NCBI RefSeq assembly: GCF_029945805.1
Contig: NZ_JAQSDH010000042.1
Span: forward strand, 116,122-180,121
DNA length: 64,000 nucleotides
Direction: 5' to 3'
DNA from: Flavobacterium sp.
GTDB taxonomy: Bacteria > Bacteroidota > Bacteroidia > Flavobacteriales > Flavobacteriaceae
The notes below the pieces were generated by a model. The model made no database searches, was not told where the DNA came from, and saw only the letters and a list, made by a program, of their open reading frames with translations. A program made the translations under genes and the position numbers. Positions 34,082 through 40,407 of this stretch are shown here, piece after piece (position 1 is the first letter of the stretch; every line of letters starts with the position of its first letter).

Positions 34082-34253
34082 AAGGTTTGTATATTTTTGT
34101 CATTAAAATTACTGTTACTCCAAAAATTAAAATAATGGCAATTAAATCAATATTGTTAGTCTGTTTGTTTGTTTCTAAAACCCCTCCATTTTCTTTTATA
34201 AATATTTGTTGAGAATTTAGCAAGTCGTGTTTAAATAAATCGTTTATCTTCAT
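34056..34253 (-). CDS. single-pass small membrane protein 2 of the replicon-like block
   Basis: The 65-residue protein has an N-terminal polar part (MKINDLFKHDLLNSQQIFI...), a membrane helix at about residues 34-53 (IDLIAIILIFGVTVILMTK) and a basic tail (YKPYERTRKED). It overlaps the downstream membrane gene (26 bases) and the upstream 122-residue gene (23 bases). The tandem of two tiny membrane genes after a rolling-circle-type initiator is the arrangement seen in filamentous-phage-like modules, but no assembly ATPase is present. Confidence 0.6.
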   Translation of the reverse strand: MKINDLFKHDLLNSQQIFIKENGGVLETNKQTNNIDLIAIILIFGVTVILMTKIYKPYERTRKED

Positions 34254-34599
34254 ATCTTTTTATTAAAATTTTATCGTTTGTAATATAAGTAAGTTGAATA
34301 TCGTACATCAAAAAACTTTTTAACCCATTTTCTTCAATTATGCCTGTACATAATGAAAAATCGTATCGAAGTTTCTTTAAAATAATCTTTTCAATTTCCA
34401 AGTAATCTGTTAGTCCAATTAGCTGAGTAAGTATCTTATAGTTTTTAAATAATAATCTGTTAGTTTTGTTGATATAAGCAAACATTTTTCTATACTTTCT
34501 GTTATGCCATTTTGAACGTGCTTTGTTGTTCTCAAACCTTTGGTTATTTCTTTTAGGTGTAAACCAATTTCCACTCTCTTTACATTGCGTTATATTCAT
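34231..34599 (-). CDS. unknown protein with degenerate zinc-ribbon-like N terminus
   Basis: The 122-residue protein starts MNITQCKESGNWFTPKRNNQRF..., then NNKARSKWHNRKYRKM. This matches a Cys4 ribbon pattern (CxxCGxxFxPKRxNQxFCSxxCRxxWHN) of small Bacteroidota mobile-element proteins, but three of the four cysteines are replaced (Ser, Glu and Ala-type residues). The rest is helical. The rest of the family usually binds nucleic acid. The gene lies between the initiator and the membrane peptides and overlaps the latter by 23 bases. Confidence 0.55.
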   Translation of the reverse strand: MNITQCKESGNWFTPKRNNQRFENNKARSKWHNRKYRKMFAYINKTNRLLFKNYKILTQLIGLTDYLEIEKIILKKLRYDFSLCTGIIEENGLKSFLMYDIQLTYITNDKILIKRYEDKRFI

Positions 34600-34609
34600 T
34601 ACTTTAAAG

Positions 34610-34629
34610 GTTCTAAAACGTTCTAAAAC
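34610..34629. repeat. tandem 10-base repeat before the 122-residue gene
   Basis: Two back-to-back copies of GTTCTAAAAC (34610-34619 and 34620-34629), in the 56-base gap between the initiator gene and the 122-residue gene. The first copy begins 11 bases from the latter's start codon. Possibly an iteron-like or operator site. Confidence 0.5.
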
Positions 34630-34655
34630 GTTTTTATTGATGTAATCTTGTTATT

Positions 34656-35261
34656 TTATTCCTCTATGCTTCTTTTTAAAAAAGTTGTTTTTCCATTGAA
34701 TTTTAAACTTCTACCATACACTCGTTTTCGTTTACCTATGTAATAGATTTTTTTCTTTAAAAGGTAATTCATAATGTTACGTTTGGATTCTACAAAACTG
34801 CTATGAACTTTTTTATTTTTAATCGTTAATTTTAGTTCTTTTGGTAATGATTTTCCTTTACAATTAATTCTTGGAGTTGCTATGACCAAATGGAAGTGCA
34901 TCCCCTCATTTTTGCCCTTATCTACTAACCAAACGTAACCTAATATTTCAGTTTTTATTTTGGGCAAACTTCTTTTCAATTTTCTAATAATATTTGCCGT
35001 TTTTTCGTCAACCGAAAAATCAAATCCAACCTCTATCATTGTATAAAGTTTGTTACAATCATAAACTCTAAAAAAATCCTTTATTATTTCGTTACGTCTG
35101 TACTTCATTAGTTGGACGTCATTCCGAATAAATTTCTCTAAAGTCGTCCTGTTTAAAAAAGTCGTTTCCCTTGTTGGTTGTCTTTCTGTATTGGTATAGT
35201 TAATTGCTATTGGAGAAGAAGACCTTTTGGAGAGTTGGGATGTAAATATAAATTGGGACAT
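34656..35261 (-). CDS. HUH-type (rolling-circle) replication initiator-like protein
   Basis: The 201-residue protein has the HUH motif HFH at residues 122-124 (EGMHFHLVIATPRI), preceded by a beta strand (YVWLVDKGKNEG). A downstream candidate nucleophile region contains Tyr166 in NIMNYLLKKKIYYIGKRKRVYGRSLKF, matching the YxxxK and GKRRxYGRS ending of inoviral Gp2 and plasmid Rep proteins. It should nick one strand at an origin and start rolling-circle copying, or act as a mobilisation nuclease. The N-terminal 60 residues are family-unspecific. The protein is shorter than typical Rep proteins (250-350), so it may be a minimal or reduced initiator. Confidence 0.6.
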   Translation of the reverse strand: MSQFIFTSQLSKRSSSPIAINYTNTERQPTRETTFLNRTTLEKFIRNDVQLMKYRRNEIIKDFFRVYDCNKLYTMIEVGFDFSVDEKTANIIRKLKRSLPKIKTEILGYVWLVDKGKNEGMHFHLVIATPRINCKGKSLPKELKLTIKNKKVHSSFVESKRNIMNYLLKKKIYYIGKRKRVYGRSLKFNGKTTFLKRSIEE

Positions 35262-35262
35262 T

Positions 35263-35484
35263 TTAGCGAAATTTATTGTTGAATTTAGGTTTAATAGAAT
35301 TTAGGTTTTCTTCGGTTACAGTTTCAGCATAAACTAAAACATCTCCATTTTCACCTAACTTAAATCCTTTAATCTTTCCATCTGCTAAATACCTCGAAAT
35401 ACTTCTAACTGATTTTCTTAGGTAAGCACCTGCTTCTTTTTTTGTCCAAAGTAATGGCATTGAACTTTGCTCTTGTGTTTCCAT
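35263..35484 (-). CDS. excisionase-like HTH protein next to the initiator
   Basis: The 73-residue protein starts METQEQSSMPLLWTKKEAGAYLRKSVRSISRYLADGKIKGFKLGEN, a HTH_17/excisionase winged helix. The C terminus is short and acidic-basic mixed. Its stop lies one base before the initiator start codon, so the two are co-transcribed and probably coupled. It may regulate the initiator or assist excision; function is by analogy only. A -7 element lies upstream at 35514-35521. Confidence 0.75.
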   Translation of the reverse strand: METQEQSSMPLLWTKKEAGAYLRKSVRSISRYLADGKIKGFKLGENGDVLVYAETVTEENLNSIKPKFNNKFR

Positions 35485-35513
35485 AATTTATTTTTTGTTT
35501 TTAGTTATGGGAA

Positions 35514-35521
35514 CAAATGTA
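35514..35521 (-). promoter_or_regulatory. -7 promoter element (TACATTTG) of the HTH-initiator block
   Basis: TAnnTTTG match on the minus strand, 30 bases before the 73-residue HTH gene; it would drive the entire small-gene block. Confidence 0.45.
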
Positions 35522-35572
35522 GAGGGATTAAATTGTATGATAAAGCGAGAATCGTTGAAGAAAATAACGATT

Positions 35573-36367
35573 TTATAGTTTTTCTAACGAAAAAAAATGG
35601 AGTTTTTTATCTTCGTATTCTTTACTTGCTTTTTTAGGAGTAGCGTGTGGACTTTTGAGAGGATGTGTAAAATTAATTCGATAGGGAGGTTTACTAAGTA
35701 ACTGCTTAAAATGTTCGGGTTTTATGTCGTTATCTAAAAATTTATCACCTTTCATTTTAGTATAAATACAACTGTATTTTGTTAGAATAGATTTGTTTTT
35801 ATAAAATTCTTGATTTAAATAATTAAAAAAATCAAATGCTTGTGTTGAAGTAAATGACTTTTTAAGATTGGTTTCACCCATTGAAGAGTCTAAAAAAGAA
35901 TTCTTTTTGGCTTCGTAAACAACTTTAAGATTTAATATTGAATTTGATAATAAGTTTTCATTTACGATTGATAAAGCATCAATATTATACTTGATACATT
36001 CTAAGCAAATAATGTCTATGATTTCTTGAAAAAACTCTTTAAAAATTTTAACTAATTTGATTTCGTCTTCTACTACATCAACAATTTCTAATTCTTCGAC
36101 TACTTTGTCTTCTTCATTTGTCACTTTTATTACAATACCTAATTCTTCTTCTTCAAAAATAACAGAAAGATAATTATGGTATATTTCAGAAATTGAGAAA
36201 AAATAATTTTTAATTAAATCACTCTTTTCCAACAATGAAAGACCAAATAAATTTTTTGAAATCTCCTCTCTAAAGTAATTGGCACATTCAATTAAGTGCT
36301 CATCTAAATTATTAAAGTCATTATTTTTCCATTCTAATCTTTCAAAAATTAGATTAGGCAAGTTCAT
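35573..36367 (-). CDS. acidic helical protein of unknown function at the right island end
   Basis: The protein (264 residues from the ATG at 36367; a GTG at 36445 would give 290) is helical and acidic in its middle (EEEELGIVIKVTNEEDKVVEELEIVDVVEDEIKLVKIF). The C terminus has KPEHFKQLLSKPPYRINFTHPLKSP, then basic residues and a KLHFFSLEKL end. No known domain is recognised. It lies closest to the right attachment site and reads inward, like an accessory gene of the recombination end. The start at 36367 is preferred because it gives a normal ATG; the GTG option runs nearer to att. Confidence 0.55.
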   Translation of the reverse strand: MNLPNLIFERLEWKNNDFNNLDEHLIECANYFREEISKNLFGLSLLEKSDLIKNYFFSISEIYHNYLSVIFEEEELGIVIKVTNEEDKVVEELEIVDVVEDEIKLVKIFKEFFQEIIDIICLECIKYNIDALSIVNENLLSNSILNLKVVYEAKKNSFLDSSMGETNLKKSFTSTQAFDFFNYLNQEFYKNKSILTKYSCIYTKMKGDKFLDNDIKPEHFKQLLSKPPYRINFTHPLKSPHATPKKASKEYEDKKLHFFSLEKL

Positions 36368-36461
36368 TATTTTTTCAAAAACATTATGTTTCACTTTAAT
36401 TATATATCTTGCAGTAAAGTTATGATAATGGCGCAAAATAGTCACACGAAGATAATAAAAA

Positions 36462-36495
36462 ATCCCGAAACCTTGTAAATCAAGTGTTTCGGGAT
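36462..36495 (-). terminator. island-encoded terminator for tRNA-Arg
   Basis: A 14-pair hairpin in two parts (ATCCCGAAAC/GTTTCGGGAT and CTTG/CAAG) is followed on the minus strand by TTTTTTATTATC. It lies 8 bases beyond the tRNA 3' end inside the island, so the element supplies a terminator for the tRNA it interrupts. Confidence 0.8.
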
Positions 36496-36501
36496 GTTAA
36501 G

Positions 36502-36515
36502 TGTGACCTTGACTG
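36502..36515. repeat. attR: right direct repeat, within the tRNA-Arg 3' end
   Basis: TGTGACCTTGACTG, identical to attL at 16915-16928. It covers the acceptor-stem 3' strand and the first T-arm bases of the tRNA on the minus strand. Confidence 0.75.
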
Positions 36516-36577
36516 GATTCAAACCAGTAACCTCTTGAGCCGTAATCAAGTGCGCTATTCAGTTGCGCCACAAGGCC
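36504..36577 (-). tRNA. tRNA-Arg (anticodon ACG)
   Basis: The 74-nucleotide cloverleaf reads GGCCTTG...CAAGGTC in the acceptor stem (one G-U pair), D-stem GCGC/GCGC, anticodon stem CTTGA/TCAAG with loop TTACGGC (anticodon ACG), and T-stem ACTGG/CCAGT with loop TTTGAAT. The 3' CCA is not encoded. The 3' end serves as integration site and is followed by the island. Its own promoter lies upstream at 36592-36622. Confidence 0.92.
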
Positions 36578-36591
36578 TTTTTTTATGAGTG

Positions 36592-36622
36592 CAAATATAG
36601 TTATATTTGATAAACCTGCAAA
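36592..36622 (-). promoter_or_regulatory. tRNA-Arg promoter (TTTG-N19-TATATTTG)
   Basis: On the minus strand TTTG (36619-36622) is followed after 19 bases by TATATTTG (36592-36599), the full Bacteroidota consensus, 15 bases before the tRNA 5' end. Confidence 0.75.
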
Positions 36623-36669
36623 TCTAATTTGATTTTTAAATCTAAAAATTATTATTATTGGCTAAGACA

Positions 36670-37947
36670 TTATTCATCCTTCTTTTTGTCTTCAAAACTA
36701 AACTCTCGCAACTGTGGCGCTTTAAAGAACGTAAAAGCAACAACTCCAAGTGTTAAGCATCCGCCAACAACTACAGCTCGAACTGTACCAATATAATGTG
36801 CCATAACACCACTTTCAAAATCACCAAGTTCGTTGGAAGAGCTTACAAACATGGTATTCACTGCAGAAACTCGTCCACGCATTTCATCTGGAGTCACTAA
36901 TTGTAGAATGGTACTTCTGATAACTACACTCACGGCATCAAACATTCCAGAAAACAATAACATAAAAAAAGAAAGGTAAAAGTTGGTAGAAATTCCAAAC
37001 ACAATTATTGATAAAGCAAATCCAGTTACGCAGATAAATAATTTTCGTCCAGGATAGGTTTTTAAAGGAAGAAATGCCAACAATCCCAAGGTCAGCAATG
37101 CTCCTATTCCCGGAGCGGAACGCAGTATTCCAAATCCCATTTCGTTGACATGAAGAATCTCTTTTTGATACACCGGAAGTAAAGCAACAGCGCCTCCAAA
37201 TAAAACCGAGAACATATCCAAACATTGCGCTGCTAAAAGGGTCGGTGTTTTTAAAACGAATCGCACTCCTTCAGTAATACTTTGCATAATCGGTTCTTTT
37301 ACTTTTTTTAATATCGGTTTAACCGAAATATATAGAATCGGAAAATAGAGAACAATCATAATTCCGAATACCGTAAAAAGTCCAGCTGGAATTCCAAACC
37401 AAGCAATTGCAAATCCAGCAACTAGAGGCCCAAGAACAGCACCCATCTGCCAAGCCATACTACTCCAACTCGTCGCATTGGCAAAATGTACTCTTGGAAC
37501 TACCAATCCAAATAATGAAAACATGGAAGGGCTATAAAACGAGCGCAAAACACCACCAAGAAAAACAAAAAAATAAATAAAACTGACAATCTTAGTAGTA
37601 GAAAAATTTTGATGTGTTATTTCAAGCGCCCAAATGGCCAAAGAAAAAGCAATAAGTATATATCCGGACAAACACAAGAGCACCATTTTTCGCTTTTCGT
37701 TTAAATCAACATAATGACCTGCAATTAAGGAACATCCGATAGCGGGAATAACCTCAGAAAGACCAACTATACCAAGAGAAAGTTTATCGTTTGTGATATG
37801 GTATACCCAATAATACAAAATCGTAGATTGCATATTTAGGGCGAATATAATGCCGAAACGTGCCGTAAGATAAGCTTGAAATTCTTTGATTTTGAGTGAT
37901 GGATTTTTATAAAAAAACCCGGAGACCTTTGTCGTTTCCTGATTCAT
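36670..37947 (-). CDS. MFS transporter (enterobactin exporter EntS-like)
   Basis: The 425-residue membrane protein has about 12 helices and a long cytoplasmic N terminus (MNQETTKVSGFFYKNPSLKIKEFQAYLTARF). MFS features include GHYVDLNEKRKMVLLC (motif A variant with Asp-Leu-Asn) and GSRGRVSAVNTMF-type sequence DEMRGRVSAVNTMFVSSSNELGDFESG in the second half. That second region is characteristic of the EntS/DHA3 group of exporters for siderophores, macrolides or similar molecules. The substrate is not inferable. It is a single gene, transcribed toward the tRNA, with a 92-base gap to it. Confidence 0.8.
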   Translation of the reverse strand: MNQETTKVSGFFYKNPSLKIKEFQAYLTARFGIIFALNMQSTILYYWVYHITNDKLSLGIVGLSEVIPAIGCSLIAGHYVDLNEKRKMVLLCLSGYILIAFSLAIWALEITHQNFSTTKIVSFIYFFVFLGGVLRSFYSPSMFSLFGLVVPRVHFANATSWSSMAWQMGAVLGPLVAGFAIAWFGIPAGLFTVFGIMIVLYFPILYISVKPILKKVKEPIMQSITEGVRFVLKTPTLLAAQCLDMFSVLFGGAVALLPVYQKEILHVNEMGFGILRSAPGIGALLTLGLLAFLPLKTYPGRKLFICVTGFALSIIVFGISTNFYLSFFMLLFSGMFDAVSVVIRSTILQLVTPDEMRGRVSAVNTMFVSSSNELGDFESGVMAHYIGTVRAVVVGGCLTLGVVAFTFFKAPQLREFSFEDKKKDE

Positions 37948-38088
37948 ACTTGCTAGAAAATTACTCGGTAAAATTAGTTGTTTAACGTAAATAAAATAAA
38001 TACATAAACATGTTTATACCAATATTAACATAATAGAAAATAATAGGTCCAAAAAAACGCTTAGTTTTACGCCTCCAAAAAAAGAACT

Positions 38089-38661
38089 ATGTCATCAGAT
38101 TATATACTTGACGAACAATTCAAAGACATCAACTTTGAAGAAATAGCTATCAAATTCAAAGAATACGAAAACTGCACTTTTCACAATTGTGACTTTACGC
38201 AATGCACGTTTCAGAGTGTTTATTTTATAGATTGCACTTTTTTTGATTGCAATTTTAATGATACAAAAATCAATTATGTGTCGCTACGTGGCGTTCAGTT
38301 TAACGGATGTAATTTTACCAATGTCAACTTTGCAATGACCGATCAGGTAATTTTTGAGTTTAGTTTTAAAGATTGTTTATTGGATTATGCCAAATTCTAC
38401 GCACTAAAACTTAAGAAAATGCAGTTCATCAATTGCAGCATGATTGCTGTAGATTTTATGGGAAGCGATTTAACCGAAGTGCTGTTTGATAACTGTAATT
38501 TAAGAAAAGCCGTTTTCATTGACACCATTGCCAACAAAGCTGATTTTTACACCAGCTACGATTACACTATCGATCCCGAGAAAAACAAGCTTAAGAAAGC
38601 CATTTTTTCTACAGACGGATTAAAAGGATTACTTGGAAAATATGATTTGGTTATAAAGTAA
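38089..38661 (+). CDS. pentapeptide repeat protein
   Basis: The 190-residue cytoplasmic protein consists largely of A(D/N)LXX-type pentapeptides. Here the cysteine-rich variant CxFxxC is frequent: NCTFHNCDFTQCTFQSVYF, DCTFFDCNFNDTKIN, NGCNFTNVNF, FINCSMIAVDFMGSDLTEVLFDNCNLRKA. These form a right-handed quadrilateral beta-helix of roughly 6-7 coils. It resembles Qnr/McbG-type gyrase-protecting proteins, but fluoroquinolone protection should not be assumed from sequence alone. A C-terminal capping helix (GLKGLLGKYDLVIK) ends it. Confidence 0.88.
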   Translation: MSSDYILDEQFKDINFEEIAIKFKEYENCTFHNCDFTQCTFQSVYFIDCTFFDCNFNDTKINYVSLRGVQFNGCNFTNVNFAMTDQVIFEFSFKDCLLDYAKFYALKLKKMQFINCSMIAVDFMGSDLTEVLFDNCNLRKAVFIDTIANKADFYTSYDYTIDPEKNKLKKAIFSTDGLKGLLGKYDLVIK

Positions 38662-38729
38662 AAACTAAAAGTCTATTGTTTGAGTTTGTCTGACTGAAAT
38701 TTAGAAAAATTTGAGTTAGAAAAAAAATA

Positions 38730-38779
38730 GCCACAGATTCACAGATTAAAACATGATTTAAAATCTGGGAATGTGTGGC
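38730..38779. terminator. long imperfect hairpin between convergent genes
   Basis: GCCACAGATTC...GAATGTGTGGC imperfect inverted repeat with AT loop and T/A tracts on both flanks, between the pentapeptide gene and the MoxR-like ATPase gene. Probably bidirectional. Confidence 0.5.
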
Positions 38780-38830
38780 AAAAAAAAGAAACTAATTTGA
38801 ATTGACCGAAAGTCGATTAGCAAATCTATG

Positions 38831-40294
38831 TTATAATTTACTAATGTAACTTCCGTATAAGTCTTTGAATTGATAGCCTTCTTCTACTCTATCCTTGCTT
38901 AATTTATCATATTCTACTAAACCCCACAGCACAAATTCTTTTAAGAAATTTTTGTCTTCCAATGGGATTTCAGGTTGGTATTTCTGAATTAAATCTTCTA
39001 ACGGTTTCACGTCATCCAATTGTTTTTTGTATTCTGCATCCGATGCATCATCTAATAATTCAAACCCTGATTCTGTAAAGAACCATTCCAAAACTTTTGC
39101 AAATGGACTAGCATCGGCATCGCGTTCCAATTTTTCAATTTTAGGAAAATAAGCCGGAAAGAAAGTATGAATCGCATCACTAATTAAATGTTGTGCCACT
39201 ACTGCAGCGCCTTCTTGTTCTCCTTCGTAAACCAATTCTACTTTACCTGTAATGGCTGGAATAATGCCCATAAAATCAGATAATCGAACCGTAGTTTTAT
39301 CAGTTCCAGATTTTAATGCTCTACGTTCAGCGGTGCTTAGTAAATTTTCGTAAGCTGTTATGCTCAAACGCGCACTAACGCCACTTTTATTGTCAATATA
39401 TTCGCTCTCACGAGCTTCAAAAGAAATTTGTTCTAATAAATCTTTGGCCAAATTTGGAACATGAACACTCTCCGATTGTTTGGTATCCAATTTTGCTTCT
39501 TGATGTGTAATGGTTCTTGCAATAGCGACATTTTCAGGATAATGTGTTAATATTTGTGAACCAATTCTATCTTTCAGAGGCGTTACGATGCTACCACGAT
39601 TGGTGTAATCTTCTGGATTTGCCGTAAAAACGAATTGCATGTCTAATGGCATGCGTAACTTGAAACCACGGATTTGAATATCGCCTTCTTGTAAAATATT
39701 GAACAATGCAACCTGAATCCTTGCTTGTAAATCGGGTAATTCGTTGATTACAAAGATGCAACGGTTGGCTCTCGGAATCATTCCGAAATGAATTACGCGA
39801 TCATCAGCGTAGGATAATTTCAAATTTGCTGCTTTTATTGGATCCACATCACCAATTAAATCGGCAACTGTTACATCGGGCGTAGCTAATTTTTCTGAAA
39901 ATCGTTCACTTCTATGAATCCATTTTATTGGAGTTGCATCTCCTTTTTCAGCAATTAAATCTTTAGCAAATCGAGAAATCGGACTCAATGGATCGTCATT
40001 AATTTCAGAACCTTCAACAATAGGCATATATTCATCTAACAATTCAATCATCTTACGCGCCAATCTTGTTTTGGCTTGACCACGAAGACCCAGTAAATTG
40101 ATATTGTGACGTGATAAAATTGCACGTTCTAATTCTGGAATTACGGTATTTTCAAATCCGTGAACGCCTTCAAAAACCGGTTTACCTGATTTTATTTTCT
40201 CACGTAAATTTTCACGCAATTCGTCTTTAATACTTCTGGAAACATATCCAGATTTTACTAATTCTCCTAGTGTTTTTATGTTTTCTATTTTCAT
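38831..40294 (-). CDS. MoxR-like/magnesium-chelatase-type AAA+ ATPase
   Basis: The 487-residue cytoplasmic ATPase has a Walker A region LLGLRGQAKTRLARKM, Walker B INELPDLQ (RCIFVINELPDL), a sensor segment FVFTANPEDYTNRG and an arginine-finger segment AERRALKSG. It resembles the ChlI/BchI subunit of magnesium chelatase and MoxR proteins. The C-terminal helical part (residues 330-487) is specific to this type. It precedes a VWA-domain partner (113-base gap) on the same strand. No BchH/CobN catalytic subunit is near, so a chaperone or metallo-insertion role for another enzyme is more likely than chlorophyll synthesis. Confidence 0.85.
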   Translation of the reverse strand: MKIENIKTLGELVKSGYVSRSIKDELRENLREKIKSGKPVFEGVHGFENTVIPELERAILSRHNINLLGLRGQAKTRLARKMIELLDEYMPIVEGSEINDDPLSPISRFAKDLIAEKGDATPIKWIHRSERFSEKLATPDVTVADLIGDVDPIKAANLKLSYADDRVIHFGMIPRANRCIFVINELPDLQARIQVALFNILQEGDIQIRGFKLRMPLDMQFVFTANPEDYTNRGSIVTPLKDRIGSQILTHYPENVAIARTITHQEAKLDTKQSESVHVPNLAKDLLEQISFEARESEYIDNKSGVSARLSITAYENLLSTAERRALKSGTDKTTVRLSDFMGIIPAITGKVELVYEGEQEGAAVVAQHLISDAIHTFFPAYFPKIEKLERDADASPFAKVLEWFFTESGFELLDDASDAEYKKQLDDVKPLEDLIQKYQPEIPLEDKNFLKEFVLWGLVEYDKLSKDRVEEGYQFKDLYGSYISKL

Positions 40295-40326
40295 GTTTTT
40301 TTATTTAACCGCAAAGTGCGCAAAGT

Positions 40327-40350
40327 CCTTCGACAAGCTCAGGATGACAG
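40327..40350. repeat. dispersed intergenic repeat, copy 1
   Basis: The 24-base element CCTTCGACAAGCTCAGGATG-ACAG lies between the ATPase and VWA genes. A related copy is at 61528-61551 (CCTTGGACTAGGCTCAGGTTG-ACA). The core is common between genes in flavobacterial chromosomes. Confidence 0.55.
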
Positions 40351-40407
40351 CGCAAGGTTCGCTAAGTTTATTTATTTTTCTAAAATCTGTAATCTACTAT
40401 CTGACTT

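Larger units (their letters stand above)
16915..36515. mobile_element. 19.6-kb integrative genomic island in tRNA-Arg(ACG)
   Basis: The element is bounded by the 14-base direct repeat at 16915-16928 and 36502-36515, with a tyrosine integrase at its left end reading inward and an intact tRNA-Arg at its right end. Cargo includes an excisionase-like HTH protein, envelope proteins, an XRE regulator, a type I restriction-modification locus with DUF1016, mobile mystery proteins A and B, and a block with a rolling-circle-type initiator and a serine recombinase. No type IV secretion, coupling-protein or relaxase of conjugative size is seen, so it is not a self-transmissible ICE; a mobilisable element or satellite is more likely. 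By eye the hsdM-hsdR part is less AT-rich than the ends, suggesting a mosaic origin. Confidence 0.8.

Noticed and set aside
34610..34629. CRISPR array
   Set aside because: Only two tandem 10-base copies without spacers; no cas genes.
32259..35484. Complete filamentous phage (inovirus) genome
   Set aside because: No Zot/pI assembly ATPase and no receptor-binding gene; the region is about 3 kb and shares only a layout.
16915..36515. Self-transmissible ICE
   Set aside because: No type IV secretion genes, coupling protein (TraG/TraD) or full-size relaxase are seen; only a small HUH protein and recombinases.
38089..38661. Quinolone-resistance (Qnr) protein
   Set aside because: The pentapeptide fold is shared by many proteins; no Qnr-specific loops or resistance context can be seen.
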